A stretch of DNA of 32,292 bases, taken from the NCBI GenBank assembly GCA_903900235.1, contig CAIUMH010000036.1, positions 1 to 32,292 of the forward strand. The letters run 5' to 3'. The DNA comes from an uncultured Actinomycetes bacterium. Its GTDB lineage: Bacteria; Actinomycetota; Acidimicrobiia; Acidimicrobiales; RAAP-2. Below, piece after piece: positions 23,429 through 30,115 of the stretch (position 1 is its first letter; every line of letters begins with the position of its first letter). The position numbers were made by a program, and so were the translations under genes. The notes under the pieces are model-generated. The model saw only the letters and a list, made by a program, of their open reading frames with translations, had not been told where the DNA came from and did not search any database.

Positions 23429-24106
23429 CTAGGAGGAGATGAAGCGGTAGCCCGCTCCCCGCACGGTCGCGATGAGCGACTCCTCGCCGGGCCGGTCAAG
23501 CTTCTTGCGCAGGTAGCCGACATAGACGTCCACCACGTTGGACCCAGGGTCGAAGCTGTAGTCCCACACGGCCGAGAGGATCTGGGCACGCGACAGCACC
23601 TGTCCGGGGTGTCGCAGGAAGAGCTCGAGCAGCGTCCACTCTCGCTGGGAGAGCTCGATCCGTGTGGCCCCTCGGGTCGCCACCTTGCTCAGCAGATCGA
23701 ACCGAAGGTCGCCAGCTACGAGCTCGGTGGCTCCCGGCTGCTCGGTCGTCCGAAGCGCCGCCCGAATCCTCGCCACGAGTTCGTCGAAGGCGAAGGGCTT
23801 GGCCAGATAGTCATTGGCCCCGGCATTGAGGCCCGCCACCCGGTCGGCGACTTGCCCTCGGGCGGTGAGCACGATGACGGGCGTCTGGTCTCCCGACCCG
23901 CGCATCTCCTCTAGCAGGGTGGCTCCGTCGGCATCAGGAAGGCCGCGATCGAGCAGGACGAGATCGATGGCGAACCCTGGTGAGGCCAACAGAGCCCGCG
24001 CAGCACCGACGGAGCCAGCAATCTCGGACTGATACCCCTCGGCCCGAAGCCCCTTGTCAATAAACGACGAGATCCCCGGGTCATCCTCCACAATCAGAAT
24101 TCGCAT
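23429..24106 (-). CDS. OmpR/PhoB-family response regulator
   Basis: The 225-residue regulator has a receiver domain with the acidic pair E7/D8-D9, phosphoacceptor D53 (LLDRGLP), T81 (VLTARG) and K103 (LAKPF). Its C-terminal winged helix contains LSQREWTLLELFLRHPGQVLSRAQI and the NVVDVYVGYLRKKL recognition region. The gene starts 1 nt after the kinase stop with a GGAGGAG ribosome site, so the two form a two-component pair. Targets may include its own operon; CATGAGAGA repeats at 28578-28645 are candidate sites. Confidence 0.96.
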   Translation of the reverse strand: MRILIVEDDPGISSFIDKGLRAEGYQSEIAGSVGAARALLASPGFAIDLVLLDRGLPDADGATLLEEMRGSGDQTPVIVLTARGQVADRVAGLNAGANDYLAKPFAFDELVARIRAALRTTEQPGATELVAGDLRFDLLSKVATRGATRIELSQREWTLLELFLRHPGQVLSRAQILSAVWDYSFDPGSNVVDVYVGYLRKKLDRPGEESLIATVRGAGYRFISS

Positions 24107-24107
24107 G

Positions 24108-25547
24108 TCACTCCTCCTCGAGTTCCGCCATCACTGCCACCGAAGATGGTGGCAAGACGATCGACGCCGCCAGGCCTCCAAGTGCCGCATCCCCAAGCTC
24201 CACACGCCCTCCGTGCGCCCCCGCCACGCTCCCCACGATCGCCAGCCCAAGGCCCGATCCCGCTCGGACCTCCGAGCGCGGGCGGCTGAATCGCTCGAGG
24301 ACACGATCGCGGTCAGCCAGTGGGATGCCCGGTCCCGAGTCCGACACGGTGAGGACAACCTCGCGGAGCGGAAACCGCAGCGAGGCCGACAGCTCGATCC
24401 GATCGCCATCGACGGTCGCCCGCACCGCATTGTCGACGAGATTGAGCAACGCTCCACGGATCTTGAGCTCGTCGACATCGATCACCAGGTCAGGGACGGT
24501 CCCGAGGGTCACGATCCGTGGTCCGAGGACCAACGCCGAGGCGACCACCTCGCCAAGGAGGACCCGCAGGGCGACCGGAGCACGATCAAGGAATCCGGGC
24601 TCAAGAGATCGCCCAAGGAACAGCAGGTCCTCGGTGAGCACCGCCAGATGCTCGATCTCGGTCACCACCGTTCGCATCGTGCGCTCCACCTCGATTGGAT
24701 CATCCATCCCAGTCCGCTGGAGGACCTCGAGGTGACCTCGCATCACCGTGAGCGGTGTCTTGATCTGATGTGAGACGTCGGAGAGCAACTGACGCTGGCT
24801 GCCCATGACCTCATCGATCCGGTCCAGCATCACGTCGAAGGTCTCGGCCAGCTCGCCCACCTCATCGTCGGAACCTTGATCGCCGAGCCGAAGGTCAAGT
24901 TCACCTTCCGAGATCGTTCTCGCCGTGGTCGTGATCCGGCCGATGGTCCCGAGCAGGCGGCGCAGCAGCAGATAGGTGCCCACCACAGCCACGAAGAGGG
25001 CGATGCCCGCCTCCACCAGGACGAGTGCCAGGACACGTCCGCGGTCACGATCGAGTGATCGCAGGTCATAGGTGACCACCACCGAGCCAACCTGTTTTCC
25101 GGAGGAGCGGATCGGTGACGCGAGCACGAGGGTCCGGCCATCGGTCGTCGAGATCGTGCTCGTCGTCGAGCGGGCCGGTGGGTGGGCCAAGAGGGCAGCG
25201 ACCTGAGGAGATTTGAGGAGGCGGTTGGTGCCCTCGGAGCCGTAGCGGGTACCCCCGGGTAGCTCAAGGAGGACGTGCTCGTCGGCCGGCAGCGCCGTGA
25301 TCGAGAGATAGCGGAGCGCCCAGGTTCCCAGATCAGTCATCCCTCGTGAGCCGAGGCTCCGGCTCACGTCACGAAGAGAGGCAGAGATCTGTTCGGTGGC
25401 CTGACTCGTGGTTCGTCGGGAGAACGACACCCATGTGGCCCACGCACTCATGCCGAGGACGATGGCCAGGAGGACGGCCATCGCACCGCTCAGCCGGGTC
25501 GCCGTGCCCAGCCTCCGACCCCCGCGGGGCCCGGTGGACGAGCTCAA
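24108..25547 (-). CDS. Membrane sensor histidine kinase
   Basis: Read from a TTG at 25547 (TTGA overlap with the preceding stop) the protein is 479 residues; an ATG at 25481, inside the first helix, is the alternative. TM1 is about 22-42, an extracytoplasmic sensor of about 125 residues follows, and TM2 is about 170-197. Then come a HAMP domain, the dimerisation/phosphoacceptor box with H260 (SDVSHQIKTPLT) and the ATPase domain (LLNLVDNAVRAT, DSGPGIP, GSGLGLAIV). It should phosphorylate the adjacent OmpR-type regulator. Being in one operon with ApbE and a ferric-reductase-like protein, it may sense redox state, metal or envelope conditions; this is inference. Confidence 0.94.
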   Translation of the reverse strand: MSSSTGPRGGRRLGTATRLSGAMAVLLAIVLGMSAWATWVSFSRRTTSQATEQISASLRDVSRSLGSRGMTDLGTWALRYLSITALPADEHVLLELPGGTRYGSEGTNRLLKSPQVAALLAHPPARSTTSTISTTDGRTLVLASPIRSSGKQVGSVVVTYDLRSLDRDRGRVLALVLVEAGIALFVAVVGTYLLLRRLLGTIGRITTTARTISEGELDLRLGDQGSDDEVGELAETFDVMLDRIDEVMGSQRQLLSDVSHQIKTPLTVMRGHLEVLQRTGMDDPIEVERTMRTVVTEIEHLAVLTEDLLFLGRSLEPGFLDRAPVALRVLLGEVVASALVLGPRIVTLGTVPDLVIDVDELKIRGALLNLVDNAVRATVDGDRIELSASLRFPLREVVLTVSDSGPGIPLADRDRVLERFSRPRSEVRAGSGLGLAIVGSVAGAHGGRVELGDAALGGLAASIVLPPSSVAVMAELEEE

Positions 25548-25996
25548 CGATCTTGGGCTGCGGCGGAGGTGGTGCTCGTCGTGCTCCCAGGTGTCGATCC
25601 GTGGGGTCGCTCGTGGTCGCCGGGCTCGATGGTGGTCGTGGTGGTGCCATGGCTTCCGGAACCATCTTCGGTGGTTGAGGTGGTCGTCAGCACCGGCACA
25701 GTGGTGGCCGTCTGTCCATTGACCTGGGTCACCACCGGCTTGGGTGCCTCCACCACGTTGAGGGCGCCGGTCGTCACCGACGTGCCGGGCGAGCTGATCG
25801 TCGAGGGAGGAGGGATCGTCGTGGAGACCGAAGTGACGGCCGGCAATCGTACCGAGGCCGGGAGTGACGGAGGTGTCCCCGAGATCGTGGTCAGTGCAAA
25901 CCCGACCACCAGGCCCGAGATCACGATGGCCGCCAGGACGAGCGACCACAATGGAGCTCGACCTGGCTTCGGCTGGCGTGGTTGTGAAGCGGCCAT
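25544..25996 (-). CDS. Membrane-anchored Pro/Thr/Ser-rich protein, unknown function
   Basis: The 150-residue protein has a short basic cytosolic start (QPRQPKPGR), one membrane helix at about 16-36 (WSLVLAAIVISGLVVGFAL) and a low-complexity extracytoplasmic tail rich in Thr, Ser and Pro. Only a short middle section (NVVEAPKPVVTQVNGQ) looks less repetitive. No domain is recognised. The ATG at 25996 lies 4 nt after the heme-protein stop and the gene overlaps the kinase start by 4 nt (TTGA), so it belongs to the operon. It may act as an extracytoplasmic scaffold or as a partner of the kinase sensor; no evidence decides this. Confidence 0.75.
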   Translation of the reverse strand: MAASQPRQPKPGRAPLWSLVLAAIVISGLVVGFALTTISGTPPSLPASVRLPAVTSVSTTIPPPSTISSPGTSVTTGALNVVEAPKPVVTQVNGQTATTVPVLTTTSTTEDGSGSHGTTTTTIEPGDHERPHGSTPGSTTSTTSAAAQDR

Positions 25997-26000
25997 CGTC

Positions 26001-26741
26001 CTATCCTGCCGGAGAAGTAGTGCCCCCCGCACGACGCGGATTCGACGGACGGGGTACCAATCGAGCCGAGAGACCCAGAGCAACGACCACTCCCGCAGCG
26101 ATGGCGTAGAAGCCTCGAAGGCCGAGTGTGTCTGAGCCGGTGGTGAGGCCGTGCAGCAGAGCCGTCAGCCACACGAGCCATGACAGCCGATGGATCTTGA
26201 GCCAGCGGGCCCTGCCGAACTTGCCGGCCATCCGGGCCGTCCCTCCGACCAACAGCATCCCCCAGAGCGCCAGCACGCCGAGAGCAACAGGTGTCGGCCT
26301 GAACGAGGACGCCCAAGGAACCAGCGCTCCCACCCAACCGATCTTGGCCCAGGGGTCGATCGCCATGGCTGTGAGGTGCGCCGCCACGAGGGTGAGCGTC
26401 GCCGCACCGAGAGATGCGTGCACCGACATCGTCACCATCGGAGAGGGCCACCGCACGCGACTGCGCAGCGGGTGGCGCACCCAGGTTCCGAAGCTCACCA
26501 GCGCGGTGAGGCTCAGAAACGATGCGATCCCGAGACCTCGTCCAAGCACCCAGGAGAGTTTCTGGGCGTGGATCACCGGCTCGAGCGCCGAGGCCAGCAT
26601 GTGGCCGGCGAGGATGGATCCGGCCAGCACGAGACCAATCATCGCCACCTGTGCACCAGAGAGGCGCCGGCGAGCCACCGGCCCGTGTGCTTGGTCCGCA
26701 TCAGTGGCCGTCGGGGCGTCGTGGAGAGACTGGACGGTCAT
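26001..26741 (-). CDS. Ferric reductase-like transmembrane heme protein
   Basis: The 246-residue protein has six predicted helices and two His pairs with heme-b spacing: H108/H122 (MSVHASLGAATLTLVAAHLTAM, 14 apart) and H184/H197 (KIHRLSWLVWLTALLHGL, 13 apart). This is the pattern of the ferric-reductase-like/MsrQ membrane domain, which passes electrons across the membrane via two b hemes. No NAD/FAD-binding domain is attached, so a separate flavoprotein must donate or accept electrons. Its ATG overlaps the ApbE stop (ATGA), which ties it to flavin attachment. Likely role: the trans-membrane step of an extracytoplasmic electron-transfer chain. Confidence 0.85.
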   Translation of the reverse strand: MTVQSLHDAPTATDADQAHGPVARRRLSGAQVAMIGLVLAGSILAGHMLASALEPVIHAQKLSWVLGRGLGIASFLSLTALVSFGTWVRHPLRSRVRWPSPMVTMSVHASLGAATLTLVAAHLTAMAIDPWAKIGWVGALVPWASSFRPTPVALGVLALWGMLLVGGTARMAGKFGRARWLKIHRLSWLVWLTALLHGLTTGSDTLGLRGFYAIAAGVVVALGLSARLVPRPSNPRRAGGTTSPAG

Positions 26742-27643
26742 GATCGCATCCAGATCAGCGAAGGCGCCATCGGTTCCGACCACCCAACGTCCCCGTCATC
26801 GTCCACCCAGAGGCAGGCCAAGGCCCGCCGAGCCGCGTACTCGGCGATGGTCTGGGCTCCCGACAAGAATGCGCCCTTGGCCTCTACCTCGGCCGTCGCC
26901 CCACTCGCGCTGAGCACCGTGACCGACCGCAACCCGGCACCACCGGGACGTCCCGTGCGAGGGTCGATGAGGTGATGAGCCTGCTCTCCCCCCACCTTCC
27001 AGTGCCGAAGCCGTGTCGAGGACGTGGCGTAGCCACCCGCCTCGAGCGTCAACACCGCCACGGGCTCGCTCCCGCCCAGTGGATCCTCGACACCAACCGA
27101 CCAGGGGGCTCCGATCTCGTCGGGTCCGCTCGCTGCTCCATCGCCACCGATATCGATGAGCCCATGCACACCCATTGCCGCCATGGCCGCCAATCCACGA
27201 TCGGCTGCTGCCCCCTTGGCGACTCCACCAAGGTCGATACGCTCGCCGCCCAGGGTGACGAGGGACAGCTTCGAATCGAACTCCGGGGTCCAGTCGGCGC
27301 GTTCAGGTCGATCGGCCATCGAGGCCCCGAGGCCGTCGACGGAGCGGAACGTCCGGTCGTAACCCATCCGCTCGAGATCGCTCAGGACACGGGGGTCGAA
27401 GCGACCGTTCGTGGAGCGGTAGCCAGCGAGTGCGATCCCAACGAGGTCGCAGAGAAGTGGCGATATAGCAACCGCCTCTCGACTGTGGGCATTCAGCAGT
27501 GACAACTCACTGCTCGGATCGAAGCGATTGCAGCTCGATTCGACGGCTCGGATGGCCGCCCACGCTGCAGCCACGGCATCGGTGCTCGCCGACGCGGTGG
27601 CGATGATCCGGACCGGCGAGGCCATCGCGATCTTGGTCACCAT
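26738..27643 (-). CDS. apbE: FAD:protein FMN transferase (ApbE family)
   Basis: The 301-residue enzyme has the ApbE signatures: ESSCNRFDPSSELSLLN near the N-terminus, DLGGVAKGAAADRG, LIDIGGDGAASG for flavin and Mg2+, and HHLIDPRTGRPG. ApbE proteins attach FMN to a Thr/Ser of extracytoplasmic target proteins. No signal peptide or lipobox is evident at this start (ATG at 27643, AGGGA upstream), so it may act in the cytosol or be exported another way. The frame is open further upstream, but that part overlaps the preceding gene. Its target is not obvious: no protein with a full FMN-binding domain is encoded nearby. Confidence 0.93.
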   Translation of the reverse strand: MVTKIAMASPVRIIATASASTDAVAAAWAAIRAVESSCNRFDPSSELSLLNAHSREAVAISPLLCDLVGIALAGYRSTNGRFDPRVLSDLERMGYDRTFRSVDGLGASMADRPERADWTPEFDSKLSLVTLGGERIDLGGVAKGAAADRGLAAMAAMGVHGLIDIGGDGAASGPDEIGAPWSVGVEDPLGGSEPVAVLTLEAGGYATSSTRLRHWKVGGEQAHHLIDPRTGRPGGAGLRSVTVLSASGATAEVEAKGAFLSGAQTIAEYAARRALACLWVDDDGDVGWSEPMAPSLIWMRS

Positions 27644-27656
27644 GAGTGATCCCTGC

Positions 27657-28106
27657 TCACCCGGCACCGGACGCCCCCGTGACAACTGTGGTCGGCGGAG
27701 GAGTCGGCTGAGTGGTGGGCGGTGCCGCCACCGGCGTACTGGTCGACGGGGCAGCCGAGGAAGCCGGCGGTGACGTCGTCGGTGCATAGGCCACCGCCTG
27801 GCCTGCGGATCCGGAGGCGGGCTGGGGGCCAGCACCGGAACTTGGCGCAAGCGGCTGGGTGGTCGAGGGGGAAGTCCCTGCAGCGAGTTGAGCACGCGCG
27901 GCGCGAATCTGTGCCTTCAGCTGAGCCGCCTTGGACTGATCGACAGCTGACCCTGGGATCGTCGACGAGGCAACCGGGGCTGCCGTACTGGTCGCCACCC
28001 CCTGGGCCACCCAGGTGATTGCCACCCCACTGATGCCGGCCACCGCAGCCGACACTGCCAGCGCTGGCCCGATGGCCTTGGTCGGTCCACTTGTTCGCTT
28101 AGTCAT
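27657..28106 (-). CDS. Small membrane-anchored Pro/Thr-rich protein with short coiled segment
   Basis: The 149-residue protein has a basic start (MTKRTSGPTK), one membrane helix (about 13-36), then a charged amphipathic segment AAQLKAQIRAARAQLAAG (60-77) and a Pro/Ser/Thr-rich tail ending VVTGASGAG. The amphipathic segment aligns with one in the upstream gene (28099-28533), so the two are probable paralogs. The C-terminal TGAS resembles the core of ApbE flavinylation motifs, though the usual Asp before it is missing. The ATG at 28106 lies 8 nt inside the upstream gene with GGAGAG before it. No known domain; possible redox-carrier or scaffold role. Confidence 0.75.
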   Translation of the reverse strand: MTKRTSGPTKAIGPALAVSAAVAGISGVAITWVAQGVATSTAAPVASSTIPGSAVDQSKAAQLKAQIRAARAQLAAGTSPSTTQPLAPSSGAGPQPASGSAGQAVAYAPTTSPPASSAAPSTSTPVAAPPTTQPTPPPTTVVTGASGAG

Positions 28107-28533
28107 CGTTCTCTCCAGAGTGCTGGGCTGATCCACCGTCATCGCCGCCACCTGATCCCTCGTCATCCACCCATCGGACCGGCGGAGCAGCGGTCGTTGG
28201 GGTGGGCGACGCTGCGGGGACTGTCGTGGTGGGGGCGGCCACAGGAACGCCGGTGGTGGGCGGTTCGGTTGGCTTTGGCGTCCAGGTCGCTGGGGTCACA
28301 GATGATGCGTCCCCCCGGGGAGCGGCGGTAGTCGGCGCTGCAACGGCGGCGAGCTGCTGTGCCAGCTGGCGCTTGACCTCTCGAAGATGGGCCACCCGAG
28401 AAGTCTCCGACACGGCAGTGGGCAGTACCGCAGTCGCTGTCGACGAGCTCGTTGCCGCCACGCTGACAGCACCGGCCGTCAAGCCTCCTGCGCAGAGCGC
28501 TCCGAGCATCCAACTCGCCAGCGGGTTCGCCAT
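28099..28533 (-). CDS. Small membrane-anchored Pro/Thr-rich protein, paralog of the next gene
   Basis: The 144-residue protein has one N-terminal membrane helix or signal anchor (about 7-29), an amphipathic segment VAHLREVKRQLAQQLAAVA (47-65), a Thr/Pro-rich stretch and an acidic, Gly-rich tail (DDEGSGGGDDGG, ending ENDD). The ATG at 28533 has GAGAGG 6 nt upstream; a TTG six bases earlier is possible. It is the first gene of the ApbE/kinase operon. Its amphipathic segment shares A, L, R, Q, L, A, A positions with residues 60-77 of the downstream protein. No domain recognised. Confidence 0.75.
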   Translation of the reverse strand: MANPLASWMLGALCAGGLTAGAVSVAATSSSTATAVLPTAVSETSRVAHLREVKRQLAQQLAAVAAPTTAAPRGDASSVTPATWTPKPTEPPTTGVPVAAPTTTVPAASPTPTTAAPPVRWVDDEGSGGGDDGGSAQHSGENDD

Positions 28534-28554
28534 GGTCAACCTCTCTTCATCTCG

Positions 28555-28572
28555 CCCGACCTTCAGGTCGGG
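28555..28572 (-). promoter_or_regulatory. Leader stem-loop upstream of the ApbE operon
   Basis: On the minus strand CCCGACC-TGAA-GGTCGGG forms a perfect 7-bp stem with a tetraloop, 21 nt before the ATG at 28533. There is no U tract toward the gene. It could stabilise the mRNA or modulate initiation. Confidence 0.45.
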
Positions 28573-28621
28573 AGGTTCATGAGAGACAGTCTGCCGACAG
28601 GCAGTGAAGGCACCCTAAGTT

Positions 28622-28645
28622 GCCCATGAGAGATCTCTCATGGGC
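28622..28645. repeat. Perfect 24-bp palindrome between livF and the ApbE operon
   Basis: The half-site GCCCATGAGAGA is followed immediately by its exact reverse complement. It lies 8 bp beyond the livF stop and about 90 bp before the start at 28533. The same CATGAGAGA word recurs in direct orientation at 28578-28586. It may be a regulator-binding site for the downstream operon or a terminator hairpin for livF; no U tract follows. Confidence 0.6.
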
Positions 28646-28653
28646 CGGGCCGT

Positions 28654-29361
28654 TCAGTCGCCGAGGTAGCTCGCCTCGAGCAGGCTGCGATTTGCGTCGA
28701 GCTCGGCAGCCGTTCCGGTCATGGTCAACTCCCCATGACTCAGGACATAGCCCCGATCCGCCACCTCGAGCGCCATCTGGACGTGCTGCTCGACGAGAAG
28801 AATGCCGCATCCCGTGTCATCAGCGATCGATCGGACGATGGGCAGGAGCCGTTCGACGATCACCGGTGCCAGCCCGAGGCTCATCTCGTCGATCATGAGC
28901 AATTTCGGCCCACTGGCCATGGCTCGGCCTAGTGCCAGCATCTGCTGCTCACCACCAGAGAGCAGACCAGCCTGTCGGTCCATCAGGTCCTCGAGAGCCG
29001 GGAAATACCGCAAGGGAGTGGCCAGGTCGACATCGCCGCCTCGGTTCCCGAGCCGGAGGTTCTCCCTCACCGTCAAAGAGAAGAACAGCGACCGGTCCTC
29101 GGTGACGTGCGCCACGCCTGAGCGAGCTACCTGATGAGGTGCCCGCCCCTTGATGCTCACTCCGTGGAGCGAGATATCGCCGCTGATGATGGGCTGCAGC
29201 CCGCTCGTGGTGATGAGGGTCGTCGTCTTGCCGGCACCATTGGGTCCGAGCAGCGCCACGACCTCACCGGGACTCACCACGAGGTCAAGACCGCGGACCA
29301 CGGCCACTCCGTTGTATCCGGCGTTCAAGCCGGCGATCTCGAGAAGCGGCTCAGCCATCAT
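28654..29361 (-). CDS. livF: Branched-chain amino acid-type ABC transporter ATPase LivF
   Basis: The 235-residue ATPase has Walker [10 protein letters not shown], the LivF-type signature [16 protein letters not shown] and Walker [14 protein letters not shown]; the usual DEPS is DEMS here, leaving the catalytic Glu intact. [16 protein letters not shown] near the end supplies the switch region of this subfamily, where Gln follows Glu. The ATG at 29361 has GAGGG 5 nt upstream and lies inside the end of livG (11-nt overlap); the next ATG is at 29358. It forms the ATPase pair with LivG on the fused LivH-LivM permease. Confidence 0.95.
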   Translation of the reverse strand: MMAEPLLEIAGLNAGYNGVAVVRGLDLVVSPGEVVALLGPNGAGKTTTLITTSGLQPIISGDISLHGVSIKGRAPHQVARSGVAHVTEDRSLFFSLTVRENLRLGNRGGDVDLATPLRYFPALEDLMDRQAGLLSGGEQQMLALGRAMASGPKLLMIDEMSLGLAPVIVERLLPIVRSIADDTGCGILLVEQHVQMALEVADRGYVLSHGELTMTGTAAELDANRSLLEASYLGD

Positions 29362-30115
29362 TCTCACCCTCTGCATGCCGCTGACCCAGATAGGCCCCGA
29401 TTACCTTCTCATCGGATCGAATCTGACTTGGCGTTCCCTCAGCGATGAGCTGTCCGAAGTCGAGAACATAGAGATAGTCACAGATGGTCAGCACGAGTCC
29501 CATATCGTGATCGATCAGCAGGACCGACAGTCCCCCGTCAACGAGTCCCCGGATCCTCTTGCCGAGCTCCTGGCTCTCCTCGGTGTCGAGCCCGGCCGCC
29601 GGCTCGTCAAGGAGGAGGACCTTGGGCTTGGCCGCCAGTGCCCGAGCCACACCAACCAGCTTGCGCTGACCATGCGACAACTCCGTGGGCAGCAGATGGG
29701 CCGAGTGCGCAAGGTCGAGCGACGCAAGGATCTCCACAAGTTCGCTGACGTCATCATTGCGAGGACTGATGAGATCTCGAAGAAATCCGCTGACCGTCAG
29801 GCGCTCCGCAGCGACCTGAAGGTTCTCGAGCACCGTCAGGTCATCGAAAAGCTCCGAGCTCTGCCACGTCCGCCCCAGGCCCGATCGCGCCCGGCTTGTC
29901 GAAGAGAGCGAATCGATCTCCGTGCCGTCAAACGTCACCACTCCGCGGGACGGGACGAATCCGGTCAGCGCATCGATGGTCGTCGTCTTGCCTGCACCAT
30001 TGGGACCGATCAGCCCAACGAGCTGACCCGACTCGACCTTCAGGTCAAGCCCGTCGACGGCGTTCTTCCCACCGAAGGTCACGGTCAACCCTGTGCTCGA
30101 GAGCATCGCCATCAT
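29351..30115 (-). CDS. livG: Branched-chain amino acid-type ABC transporter ATPase LivG
   Basis: The 254-residue ATPase has Walker [10 protein letters not shown], the LivG-type [21 protein letters not shown] region, signature [16 protein letters not shown] and Walker [13 protein letters not shown], then IDHDMGLVL. The start ATG at 30115 overlaps the permease stop (ATGA). It is the cytosolic partner of LivF. The family imports amino acids, amides, urea or small organic acids; the substrate here is not defined. Confidence 0.95.
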   Translation of the reverse strand: MMAMLSSTGLTVTFGGKNAVDGLDLKVESGQLVGLIGPNGAGKTTTIDALTGFVPSRGVVTFDGTEIDSLSSTSRARSGLGRTWQSSELFDDLTVLENLQVAAERLTVSGFLRDLISPRNDDVSELVEILASLDLAHSAHLLPTELSHGQRKLVGVARALAAKPKVLLLDEPAAGLDTEESQELGKRIRGLVDGGLSVLLIDHDMGLVLTICDYLYVLDFGQLIAEGTPSQIRSDEKVIGAYLGQRHAEGENDG

